Shown: positions 1 through 6,077, counted from the first letter of the stretch. The stretch: DNA of 9,003 nucleotides from an uncultured Coriobacteriaceae bacterium (GCA_900544245.1 UQUH01000062.1:1-9003), one strand, 5' to 3'. A program made the numbers and translations. Notes: generated by a model from the sequence alone, not told the origin.

Positions 1-22
1 TGTCTCATTCACAAATGAGACA
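1..22. repeat. Perfect 9-bp inverted repeat: junction of two tandem dispersed-repeat copies
   Basis: TGTCTCATT (1-9) and AATGAGACA (14-22) are exact reverse complements around CACA. Read on the minus strand, positions 22-15 are the last 8 bases of the 31-bp repeat at 15-45. After a 6-nt spacer (14-9), positions 8-1 repeat the first 8 bases of that element (ATGAGACA). The window edge therefore seems to cut a second copy in the same orientation with a period of about 37 nt. It lies just past the end of rnr. Confidence 0.6.
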
Positions 23-45
23 ACGTCCCCGAGCAACTGTCTCAT
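15..45 (-). repeat. Dispersed palindromic repeat, copy A, 3' of rnr
   Basis: This is a 31-bp element with terminal inverted repeats ATGAGACA and TGTCTCAT around a core starting GTTGCTC (minus-strand reading, 45 to 15). It matches the element at 3459-3489 (plus-strand reading) at 27 of 31 positions, and the four differences are all transitions. It begins 29 nt after the rnr stop codon and would fold in the rnr transcript, so it could act as a 3'-end hairpin. The T-run after the stem is very short (ATTTG), so it is a poor classical intrinsic terminator. Confidence 0.7.
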
Positions 46-74
46 CGCCGCGTACCACATCATCGCATTCGCGC

Positions 75-1988
75 TTACGCGAGCGAGAACGACACGCTGC
101 GCTCGCGTGGATCGACCTCTTCGACGCGCACGCGCAGCTGCTGGCCGATGCGGTAGGTGCGACCCGTCTCCTCGCCCACCAGCGTCTGGGCAAGCGGATC
201 GAACTCGTGATACTCGCCATGCAGGTAATCGAAGCGCACGAATCCCTCGAGCGTGTTCTCGAGGCGCACGTATAGCCCACGCGCCACGACGGTCGATATG
301 GTTCCCGTGAAGACTTCGCCTATGCGTTCGGCCAAATACTCGCAGAGCTTGAGTTCGACGCTGTCGCGCTCTGCCCGCTCGGCAAGTCGCTCCATCTTGG
401 AAGAATGCTTCGCGAGCCATTGCAGGTGCGTCTCCATCGCATGGGAATCCTTGAGCAGACGATGAACCATGAGATCCGGATAGCGCCTGATGGGGCTCGT
501 GAAATGGCAGTAGAAGGTGGATGCGAGGCCAAAATGGCCGATAGGCTCGGTGTTGTAGGCAGCACGCTCCATGGAGCGCAGTACGAGATAGTTCACGAGC
601 GGCTCCTCCCTCGTCCCGTGCGCCTCGTCCAACACATCCTGGAAGGCCGCGGGGTTGCCCGTGGCAAGCCCCGCCACGTTATAGCCGAGCTCGCGCAACG
701 GCGGCAGGAGCGCTTCGAGCGCTGCCGCGCTCGGTGGCTCGTGCACGCGATACACGAAGGGAACGTCATTGGCATGCGCGTGACGGGCGACCGTCTCGTT
801 GGCGAGAATCATCGCCTCCTCGATCATCGAGGTGGCATCGGTCTTGTGGCGCAAGTCGACGCGCATGACCATGCCACGCTCGTCAAGGACGGGCTTGGCC
901 TCAACCGTCTCGAAGTCAATCGCGCCACGGGCCAGTCGCAGCGAGAGCAGTCGCTTGGCAAGCGCATCGAAGCGCGCGAGCTTGGCGGCATACGGGTCAT
1001 CACGTTTCCCGTCGAGGATATCCTGCACCTCATCGTAGTCGAAACGTCGCTTGCTGCAGATGACGCTCGGGTATATCTCGTAGCGTCTGACATTCGCCGA
1101 TGCATCGAGATACATGTCACAGGTCATGGTCAGGCGATCTTCGCCCGGTCTAAGCGAGCAGACGTCATTGCTGAGCTTCTCGGGCAGCATTGGCAACACC
1201 CGGTCAACGAGGTAGACGCTTGTCGCACGATCGCGTGCGCATATGTCGATATGACTATCCCAGGCGACATAGCTCGAGACGTCGGCGATATGGACGCCCA
1301 GACGCAACATGCCATCAACCTCGTCAAGCGAGATGGCATCGTCGAAATCCTTGGCATCGGTTGGATCGATGGTGAAGATGTCGCGCATGCGCAGATCATG
1401 CCGACCGGGCTCGGCAAGGGCCGCCTCCACGTCGACCTCGATGCCTTCGGCCTGCTCGAGCGCCTGGGGACTGAACTTCGTGGGAAGGTCGAGGTTGTGG
1501 ATGATGATGTCGACATCCATGCCCGGGGCATCCGCCGCACCGAGCACCTCGACCACATATCCCTGCATCGGCTGCCGACGATCGGGATAGCTCGTGATGC
1601 GCGCCAAGACGACGTCGCCGTCATGGGCCCCGCCCGTATGCCCATCGGTAATGAAGAGGTCGTGCCGCACGCGCGGATCCTGTGCGACGACCACGGCCAA
1701 AGGGTCGTTGATCTCGAGCGTACCGATGAGGTATTCGGTCGCGCGACTCACCACGCGTGTGACCTTGGCGGATCGCTTGCCTCCATCGGGCACGTCACGC
1801 GAGCTCACCCGAAGCTCCACCTTGTCGCCGGGCATGGCGCCGCCAAGCGCCGAGCGGGGGACGAAGAAGCTCCCCTCGTCGGTATCGCAGAAGGCGTAGC
1901 CACGTGCATGGATGTCGATCGTTCCAATGGGCCCGACGCTCGACCTGCGAGATGCGCCGTAGCCTCTATGGGACCTGCGTCGTGCCAT
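75..1988 (-). CDS. rnr: RNase II/R family 3'-5' exoribonuclease (ribonuclease R)
   Basis: 637-residue processive 3'-to-5' hydrolytic exonuclease that degrades mRNA and structured RNA in the cytoplasm. Domains: a basic N-terminus (1-17), cold-shock domains (about 18-90 and 95-165), a catalytic RNB domain (about 195-520) and a C-terminal S1 domain (about 555-637). The catalytic motif TIDPTDAKDFDDA supplies D208, D214, D216 and D217 with the family spacing for the two metal ions. HFTSPIRRYPDL (495-506) is the second family signature, and Y259 is the likely RNA-clamping tyrosine. The start at 1988 is set by AGGGGAAGG just upstream. The frame stays open to 2354, but that extension is Arg-rich and overlaps the PRC-barrel gene. 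It starts 10 nt after the preceding stop codon, so translational coupling is likely. The N-terminal winged-helix domain and Lys-rich C-terminal tail of E. coli RNase R are absent, which makes the length closer to RNase II. The S1 and RNB signatures make the family certain; the R versus II label is less so. Confidence 0.95.
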   Translation of the reverse strand: MARRRSHRGYGASRRSSVGPIGTIDIHARGYAFCDTDEGSFFVPRSALGGAMPGDKVELRVSSRDVPDGGKRSAKVTRVVSRATEYLIGTLEINDPLAVVVAQDPRVRHDLFITDGHTGGAHDGDVVLARITSYPDRRQPMQGYVVEVLGAADAPGMDVDIIIHNLDLPTKFSPQALEQAEGIEVDVEAALAEPGRHDLRMRDIFTIDPTDAKDFDDAISLDEVDGMLRLGVHIADVSSYVAWDSHIDICARDRATSVYLVDRVLPMLPEKLSNDVCSLRPGEDRLTMTCDMYLDASANVRRYEIYPSVICSKRRFDYDEVQDILDGKRDDPYAAKLARFDALAKRLLSLRLARGAIDFETVEAKPVLDERGMVMRVDLRHKTDATSMIEEAMILANETVARHAHANDVPFVYRVHEPPSAAALEALLPPLRELGYNVAGLATGNPAAFQDVLDEAHGTREEPLVNYLVLRSMERAAYNTEPIGHFGLASTFYCHFTSPIRRYPDLMVHRLLKDSHAMETHLQWLAKHSSKMERLAERAERDSVELKLCEYLAERIGEVFTGTISTVVARGLYVRLENTLEGFVRFDYLHGEYHEFDPLAQTLVGEETGRTYRIGQQLRVRVEEVDPRERSVSFSLA

Positions 1989-1991
1989 GTG

Positions 1992-2000
1992 CCTTCCCCT
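1992..2000 (-). promoter_or_regulatory. Ribosome binding site of rnr, overlapping the upstream stop codon
   Basis: The minus strand reads AGGGGAAGG followed by CAC and ATG (1988). It shares bases with the TAG stop (2001-1999) of the PRC-barrel gene. This supports 1988 as the true start and suggests that ribosomes finishing the upstream gene help initiate rnr. Confidence 0.6.
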
Positions 2001-2823
2001 AATCGCCGCGAGAGGCCTTGTCGAATTCGTCCTTGAAACCCTTGAACATTCCCGACGCGCGCCCCAGCTGCTTGCCCAAGAGGTTTGCAGCCTTGTCGAC
2101 ACCCGTGTATTCGCCGTTTGCCTCGGCCTCGCGTTTCCTGGCCTCGTGCTCCTCGGCTGCCCTGCTCGCCTTGTCACGCACGATGCCGATTGCCTCGCCG
2201 GCTTTGTAGGCGCCGTCGTTGATTGCGTCGCCCGCCTTCTTCGTCCCCTGCGCGGCGGCATGCTTGGTCTTTGCCCACGCAACACCGGCCTTGGCGGCGG
2301 CACCACCCGTCTCTTCGAGGTCGGCTTCCTCATCTTTGACGACAATGGCGCCATCGCGGTAGCCGATGATCTTCGCGCGTGGGATGAGCGAGCTGCCGAG
2401 CAGCAGGCGATTTGCGGAGCCGGATGCTATGTCGATGTGCTCGACGGCATAATCGTGCTCGTCATAGACGACATTACCGACGAGCCCGATTTCCTGCCCG
2501 GATTCGGTGCGTACGGGCATGTACTCCCAGATAACGCAGCTGTCGTAGTCGACGCCAAGGCGCTTGCATGCCTCGGCATCCCAGGAATCCGCCGCATCGA
2601 CGACGCAAACGCCGCCCTCGACAGACTCGATGCGGTCAATTGCCGCAAAGCGCTCCTTGCGCTTGACCATGAGCAGCGCATCGGGGCGCTTGATCACGAA
2701 CCCGATGGCACGTAGCTCGGTTGGATGAAAGACGGTCGCGCGAACGCGCCCGAAGCGCTTTGGATCGCCTTTGGAATTGCGCACGTAGACGTGCAGCTTA
2801 TGTGCATCGTCAGTAGACGGCAT
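1999..2823 (-). CDS. PRC-barrel domain protein with helical charged tail
   Basis: 274-residue protein with no signal peptide or membrane segment. Two beta-rich segments look like PRC-barrel repeats. The first (about 9-76) contains GRVRATVFHP and IGFVIKRPD. The second (about 100-165) contains EIGLVGNVVYDE, SSLIPRAKIIGYRDG and IVVKD. PRC-barrels are small beta domains found in RimM and the photosynthetic reaction-centre H subunit and usually mediate protein or RNA contacts. Residues 172-274 are rich in Ala, Lys and Glu and probably helical (AAAKAGVAWAKTKHAAAQ region). The only ATG in reach is at 2823; no clear Shine-Dalgarno precedes it and an in-frame TAG lies 8 codons upstream. It is 29 nt after the YtxH-like gene and 10 nt before rnr, so the three are probably co-transcribed. 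Exact function is unknown; a role near ribosomes, RNA or the envelope is inference from domain and context. Confidence 0.8.
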   Translation of the reverse strand: MPSTDDAHKLHVYVRNSKGDPKRFGRVRATVFHPTELRAIGFVIKRPDALLMVKRKERFAAIDRIESVEGGVCVVDAADSWDAEACKRLGVDYDSCVIWEYMPVRTESGQEIGLVGNVVYDEHDYAVEHIDIASGSANRLLLGSSLIPRAKIIGYRDGAIVVKDEEADLEETGGAAAKAGVAWAKTKHAAAQGTKKAGDAINDGAYKAGEAIGIVRDKASRAAEEHEARKREAEANGEYTGVDKAANLLGKQLGRASGMFKGFKDEFDKASRGD

Positions 2824-2852
2824 ATGCGATTTGCGCTGCAGCTAAACGCGCG

Positions 2853-3272
2853 TTACTTCGACTTGATGGCATCAGCTGCGGCCGTGGCCGCAGCTTCGGC
2901 GGCATCCGCCGCGGTATCCGCAGCCTCGGAAACGCCGGCGGCTGCGTCGAGAGCGACGTCCGAAACATCGGAAGCGACATCCTTCGGAACCGTGCTGTTG
3001 CGAGTGATCTGCTCGGCGATGCGATCGCGCGCCTCGTTGATCTTCTCGCGGATGTCATCGGCATCGGCATTGCCGGCGGTGTCGGCCACGCCACGGACTT
3101 TGCTGCGCACGGTGTCTGCCGTCTGCTGAAGGACCTGCTCGCCATGAGAGGTGTAGTAATCGACCTTGTCCGCGACGATCTCGCGGTTGCGCTCGCCGGA
3201 GTTAGGCGAGAGAAGCAGGGCAGCAACAGCGCCTACGGCTGCTCCGAAAGTGAAGACGAGAGGCTTGTTCAT
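2853..3272 (-). CDS. YtxH-like membrane-anchored protein
   Basis: 139-residue protein. An N-terminal hydrophobic segment (about 5-22, with GAAVGAVAALLL) is followed by SPNSGERNREIVADKV, the layout of the YtxH family, whose members are general-stress or envelope-associated proteins of unknown activity. Residues 35-95 are amphipathic and probably coiled-coil. Residues 100-136 are an Ala/Asp/Glu-rich low-complexity tail (AADTAADAAEAAATAAADA). The start at 3272 is chosen because it places the hydrophobic segment at the N-terminus and has AGGAAGGG upstream. An in-frame ATG at 3332 would add 20 residues, including a basic stretch, with no better ribosome site. It is the first gene of the apparent unit with the PRC-barrel protein and rnr, and follows a 213-nt intergenic region with an operator-like palindrome. 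Family assignment rests on architecture more than on catalytic residues. Confidence 0.75.
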   Translation of the reverse strand: MNKPLVFTFGAAVGAVAALLLSPNSGERNREIVADKVDYYTSHGEQVLQQTADTVRSKVRGVADTAGNADADDIREKINEARDRIAEQITRNSTVPKDVASDVSDVALDAAAGVSEAADTAADAAEAAATAAADAIKSK

Positions 3273-3349
3273 GATAACCACGCCCTTCCTGGGTTTGCTG
3301 GTGACAATCAATGTATTCAAGCGGAAACACAATATGGTTAGAGTACCAC

Positions 3350-3367
3350 CCCCGTATGCATATGGGG
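3350..3367. promoter_or_regulatory. Operator-like palindrome upstream of the YtxH-like gene
   Basis: CCCCGTATGCATATGGGG is an 18-bp palindrome in which 8 of 9 pairs match and the remaining pair is G/T. Its inner edge is 77 nt upstream of the ATG at 3272. The C- and G-tracts flank an AT-rich centre, as in several repressor operators. About 13 bp further upstream on the minus strand lies a -10-like TAAAAT (plus 3381-3386) in GATAAAAT, without a convincing -35. If that promoter is real, the palindrome would sit just downstream of the transcription start, either as a repressor site or as a 5'-UTR hairpin. Across 9 kb about one such palindrome is expected by chance, so its position is the main argument. 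Confidence 0.3.
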
Positions 3368-3401
3368 AGGAGAAACCCGCATTTTATCGAACGTCCAAAT
3401 A

Positions 3402-3436
3402 ATGAGGCAGGCATCGTCAGAGCTCTTTTGTCGCAT
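3402..3436 (+). repeat. Decayed copy of the dispersed palindromic repeat
   Basis: It begins ATGAGGCAG (one mismatch to ATGAGACAG), contains CAGAG in the middle, and ends TGTCGCAT (one mismatch to TGTCTCAT). It is 35 nt long against 31 in the good copies, and is separated by 22 nt from the good copy at 3459-3489 in the same orientation. The outer ATAATG/CATTAT hexamers also pair. It is probably an older tandem copy with an insertion and point changes. Confidence 0.4.
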
Positions 3437-3449
3437 TATCTGCAAGAGC
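3422..3449 (-). terminator. Weak hairpin between fprA and the YtxH-like gene
   Basis: GCTCTT (3422-3427) and AAGAGC (3444-3449) form a 6-bp stem with a 16-nt loop. On the minus strand it lies downstream of the fprA stop codon and could contribute to transcript-end formation. No T-run follows on the minus strand, so this is a weak call. Confidence 0.2.
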
Positions 3450-3458
3450 CAGCCAGTA

Positions 3459-3489
3459 ATGAGACAGTTGCTCAGAGACACTGTCTCAT
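3459..3489 (+). repeat. Dispersed palindromic repeat, copy B, overlapping the end of fprA
   Basis: 31-bp element with 10-bp perfect inverted arms ATGAGACAGT (3459-3468) and ACTGTCTCAT (3480-3489) around an 11-nt core. It matches copy A at 27 of 31 positions, with the first 15 positions identical. It is oriented opposite to fprA. The fprA stop codon (TGA, 3488-3486) lies inside its arm. In the fprA transcript the arms give a 10-bp stem at the very 3' end, so it may act as an end-protecting or terminator-like hairpin, although no U-tract follows. Confidence 0.7.
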
Positions 3490-5045
3490 CTGACGGGAAC
3501 GATCTTCTCGCGCACGAGGATGAACTGGCCAGGACCGACCTTGAGACATACGGGGCACACGAACGTGTCCATATCGGTGCCCTTGGGAACCTCGGCCTGA
3601 TAACCGCAGAAGGTGCAGCGCCAGATCTGGATGACCTTTGTCTCGGGCTCGTCATCCTCGGCAGGTCCCGCAGGCGTGTCGAGCGGCCGCACCTTGCCCT
3701 CCATCCCCGGGGCGATGGGCATGCCGCCCGTCGTTCTCACGGGTTCCTTGCTCGGCGGAGTCGCCCGCGGCTTGACGGCGCCGACGATGGGCGTGGGTTC
3801 AGGCGCGACATGTTGCACGTCAGCCATGACGGGCTTTTCCGGATTGCGAATCGAGTCGACGATGGCCTGTGCGAGCTTGTCGAGTTCGGCATCTTGCTCG
3901 TCGGTCATGCGTGACTTGATGGTGAACAGCTCGCCGATGACCTCATGCTCGGGAATGCCCTCGACCGCCTGCATCATCTTCTTGCCGGCGATGGGACCCC
4001 AGCTCCCGTTCTGGATGAACGAGAAGCGCCGGCGGCGCAGGTTGTGGTCGACAAGGCAATCGACAAGTTCCTTCATCTTGGGAAAGACGTCCGCATTGAA
4101 GGTGACGGATGCCAGCACGATGTTGCTCGCGCGAAAGGCATCGGCCAGGACGTAGGTCGGGTCGGTCACGGAAAGGTCGAACAGCGCGAGATCGTGAATG
4201 CCCGCATCGCTCAACTTGAACGCAAGCTTCTCGGCAACGTCACGCGTACCACCGTATACCGAGGCGTAGGCGATGACGACGGCTTCGTCCTCGGACTCGT
4301 AGCTTGCCCAAGTACGGTACTTCTCCTTGATCAGATCGATGTTGTCGCGGATGATGACGCCATGCAGCGGGCAGATCATCTTGATGTCGAGGGTATCAGC
4401 CTTGTCGAGCAGTTCGTTGACCTGCGTGCCGTACTTGCCCACGATGTTGGCATAGTAGCGACGCGTCTCGTCGAGCAGTTCCTCCTCGAAATCGTACATG
4501 TCGTCGAAAAGTTTGCCGTCCAGCCCACCAAAGGCGCCAAACGCGTCGGCCGAGAACAGGATCTTGTCCTCCACGTCGTAGGTGACCATGACCTCGGGCC
4601 AATGGACCATGGTCGCCGTCGCGAACGCAAGCGTATGCGCACCGGTCGAAAGCGAGTCCCCATCGCCCACGACCATGCAACGGGCCTCGAGTTCCGGCCC
4701 AAAGAACTGCCCGATGAGCGTCTTGCAGATCTTGGTGCATACGAGCTTTGCCCGTGGATGCGCATCCGCCACCGCGGAAAGGGTCGCGCTGTGGTCGGGC
4801 TCGACGTGATCGACGATGATGTAGTCAATCTCGCGGCCATCGAGCAGGTATTCGAGCGTCTCGAAGAAGCGCTCCTCGACCGCACGGTCGATGGTGTCGA
4901 AGAGCACGACCTTCTCGTCGAGCAACAGATAGTTGTTATAGGACATGCCGTGCGGCACGGGATGACAGCCTTCGAAGAGCCCGAGGCGCTTGTCGTCTCC
5001 GCCAATCCAAAACAGGCCGTCGGCGAGCTTCTGTTCGCAGTGCAT
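3486..5045 (-). CDS. fprA: FprA-family flavodiiron protein with C-terminal rubredoxin-like domain
   Basis: 519-residue cytoplasmic A-type flavoprotein that reduces O2 to water and/or NO to N2O, protecting anaerobes. The metallo-beta-lactamase-like diiron domain (about 1-250) carries all ligands: H80, E82 and D84 (HVEPD), H148 (VHWPE), D167 (SADAFG) and H228 (PLHG). The flavodoxin-like FMN domain spans about 255-400, with the phosphate loop YASVYGGTRDV (260-270) and FIQNGSWGP (343-351). A Pro-rich linker (about 403-468) leads to a zinc-ribbon/rubredoxin domain with C477-x2-C480 and C497-x2-C500. The 16 residues between the pairs resemble the short rubredoxin domain of rubrerythrin more than the roughly 29 of free rubredoxin. 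This tail should feed electrons to FMN from an NAD(P)H reductase not seen here. The start at 5045 is fixed by AGGAGG 5 nt upstream. It has its own promoter and is probably monocistronic. The stop codon lies inside a dispersed repeat. Confidence 0.96.
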   Translation of the reverse strand: MHCEQKLADGLFWIGGDDKRLGLFEGCHPVPHGMSYNNYLLLDEKVVLFDTIDRAVEERFFETLEYLLDGREIDYIIVDHVEPDHSATLSAVADAHPRAKLVCTKICKTLIGQFFGPELEARCMVVGDGDSLSTGAHTLAFATATMVHWPEVMVTYDVEDKILFSADAFGAFGGLDGKLFDDMYDFEEELLDETRRYYANIVGKYGTQVNELLDKADTLDIKMICPLHGVIIRDNIDLIKEKYRTWASYESEDEAVVIAYASVYGGTRDVAEKLAFKLSDAGIHDLALFDLSVTDPTYVLADAFRASNIVLASVTFNADVFPKMKELVDCLVDHNLRRRRFSFIQNGSWGPIAGKKMMQAVEGIPEHEVIGELFTIKSRMTDEQDAELDKLAQAIVDSIRNPEKPVMADVQHVAPEPTPIVGAVKPRATPPSKEPVRTTGGMPIAPGMEGKVRPLDTPAGPAEDDEPETKVIQIWRCTFCGYQAEVPKGTDMDTFVCPVCLKVGPGQFILVREKIVPVR

Positions 5046-5050
5046 GGTGA

Positions 5051-5056
5051 CCTCCT
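5051..5056 (-). promoter_or_regulatory. Strong ribosome binding site of fprA
   Basis: The minus strand reads AGGAGG, then TCACC, then ATG (5045). It is a full Shine-Dalgarno match with 5-nt spacing, the best in the window. It fixes the start and implies high translation. Confidence 0.8.
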
Positions 5057-5083
5057 CAGAACGCAGATAACGCTTCTGGGAAA

Positions 5084-5112
5084 AGTATAGAGTTGCACCT
5101 ACATCGCGGCAA
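5084..5112 (-). promoter_or_regulatory. Probable sigma-70-type promoter of fprA
   Basis: The minus strand has TTGCCG (5112-5107), a 17-nt spacer and TATACT (5089-5084). The -10 matches 5 of 6 and the -35 matches 4 of 6 of the housekeeping consensus. Transcription would start near 5077, giving a leader of about 30 nt. The -35 lies inside the last codons of the preceding gene (stop at 5101-5099), so fprA can be expressed independently of the upstream pair. Confidence 0.55.
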
Positions 5113-5572
5113 GGAGGGCAATCATCCCATCGACGTCGGGAGCCTCGCGCGAGTCCGGGTCGATCGACCAGTCGATAATCTCGAGCGCGCAGTTCATCGC
5201 CCCGAGCGCAACGAAGTCATTGATGAAGGATACAGTCGTGCGCATGAGCGCATAGCCGCGCGGAGCGGTGACGCTGAGTTCCTCGAGCCACGACGTGTGC
5301 CCGGCGAGCTCGCGCGCCTGCGGTGATGCCTTACCTTGCAGCTCGATGATGACGTGCTCGAGCAGATGCGCAAGCTCGGTGCCCACGATCTCGTCACCAA
5401 AGCAGCCACCGCTCCTCCCGTTTACGCAGACATGGCGCGCGAGATTGGGCAGCAGGCCGAGAATGCGCTCGGCCTGGCCAGCATCCACATGCAGCGTGTC
5501 GAGCGCCAAACCGACCTCGAGGTCGAGTGCGCCGCTGCGCACGCGCATGCGTCGGATTTCGATCGGTTCCAT
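5099..5572 (-). CDS. Stand-alone cyanophycin-synthetase N-terminal-domain-like protein
   Basis: 157 residues, no signal peptide, no membrane segment. The core LPNLARHVCVNGRSGGCF (41-58) followed by EIVGTELAHLLEHVIIELQ (61-79) closely resembles the N-terminal domain of cyanophycin synthetase CphA, where a PSL-x4-HxCS-x4-GG segment is followed by EGT-x3-HVxEHVALELQ. The later segment TTVSFINDFVALGAMNCALEIIDW (112-135) fits the domain's last strand and helix. The ATP-grasp and Mur-ligase-like domains that make CphA a synthetase are absent: the next gene starts right after the stop codon. The H69-L-L-E72-H73 motif is intact; an HxxEH motif of this kind can bind a metal, and hydrolase activity has been described for some CphA N-domains (from memory). 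The start at 5572 is preferred because it follows the RlpA-like stop by 7 nt; ATG 5548 is an alternative. Neither has a strong ribosome site. Homology is a motif-level judgement; function is unknown. Confidence 0.7.
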   Translation of the reverse strand: MEPIEIRRMRVRSGALDLEVGLALDTLHVDAGQAERILGLLPNLARHVCVNGRSGGCFGDEIVGTELAHLLEHVIIELQGKASPQARELAGHTSWLEELSVTAPRGYALMRTTVSFINDFVALGAMNCALEIIDWSIDPDSREAPDVDGMIALLAAM

Positions 5573-5579
5573 GATCGGG

Positions 5580-6077
5580 CTAGCCCACGACGCGATATTG
5601 GACCATGCCCACGCCGTCGAAGCCGAGCGCCCGGGCGACGGCGGGCTGCAAGTCGAGGTCACGACCCGCAACGAAGGGGCCGCGATCGTGTACGGTCGCG
5701 TTCACGACCGTACCGTCGTAGACGATCTGGATCTGGGTGCCCAAGGGCAGCGTCTTGTGCGCCACGCCCATGGACTCCTCGGTCACGATGGTACCGTCCG
5801 AGCACCCCGACCCCATGAGGCCATCGCCGATGCCGTAGGTGCTGACACCGCAGGTCGTCCACTCGACAGACTCGTCGAGCTTGACGAGATAGCTCTCGGC
5901 GTCGAGGGCCCCTCCCGCCGCGAGGGTAACGTCATCGAGCGTACGGGACACGGCACTGACCACGTAGTCGTTCAGCGTCATGCCGGAATCGGCCGCAAGG
6001 GCGGGTGCGCCAAAGCCGAGTACAAGCGCACCCGTCATCCCGAATGCAGCCAGCGTTCTTGCTACGTTTTGTTTCAT
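5580..6077 (-). CDS. Secreted RlpA-like double-psi beta-barrel protein
   Basis: 165 residues. A typical signal peptide (basic MKQNVAR, hydrophobic core 8-22, cleavage near APALA-ADS, about 28/29) directs export. After a short helical linker (30-75), residues about 76-165 form an RlpA-type double-psi beta-barrel: CGVSTYG, AHKTLPLGTQIQI (107-119), VHDRGPFVAGRDLDLQPAVA (129-148) and a GVGMVQYRVV end. This fold occurs in septal-ring lytic transglycosylases and related peptidoglycan-binding proteins; D131 in DRGPF corresponds to the acidic residue proposed to be catalytic. C76 and C92 could form a disulfide. There is no SPOR domain, so it is a minimal RlpA-like protein. The start at 6077 is chosen for the signal peptide and GGAAAG upstream; a 16-residue N-terminal extension (ATG 6125) would spoil the signal peptide. 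It is followed after 7 nt by the CphA-N-like gene and preceded by paired 11-bp-phased boxes. Confidence 0.88.
   Translation of the reverse strand: MKQNVARTLAAFGMTGALVLGFGAPALAADSGMTLNDYVVSAVSRTLDDVTLAAGGALDAESYLVKLDESVEWTTCGVSTYGIGDGLMGSGCSDGTIVTEESMGVAHKTLPLGTQIQIVYDGTVVNATVHDRGPFVAGRDLDLQPAVARALGFDGVGMVQYRVVG

Noticed and set aside
1..45. CRISPR array from the tandem repeat
   Set aside because: The spacer is 6 nt, repeats are also dispersed singly, and there are no cas genes.
405..2036. Long open frame on the plus strand opposite rnr (543 codons)
   Set aside because: It is a shadow of the high-GC codon pattern of rnr; it has no recognisable domain, and rnr carries full catalytic motifs.
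1989..2354. N-terminal extension of rnr to an upstream start (122 extra residues)
   Set aside because: The extension is Arg/Pro/Ser-rich, overlaps the PRC-barrel gene in another frame, and a good ribosome site points to 1988.
3945..5090. Long plus-strand open frame opposite fprA (381 codons)
   Set aside because: Same reason: antisense shadow of a well-supported gene, no family features of its own.
5573..5671. N-terminal extension of the CphA-N-like protein
   Set aside because: The extra 33 residues overlap the end of the RlpA-like gene and look like its frame-shifted sequence; the similarity to CphA begins after residue 1 of the shorter form.
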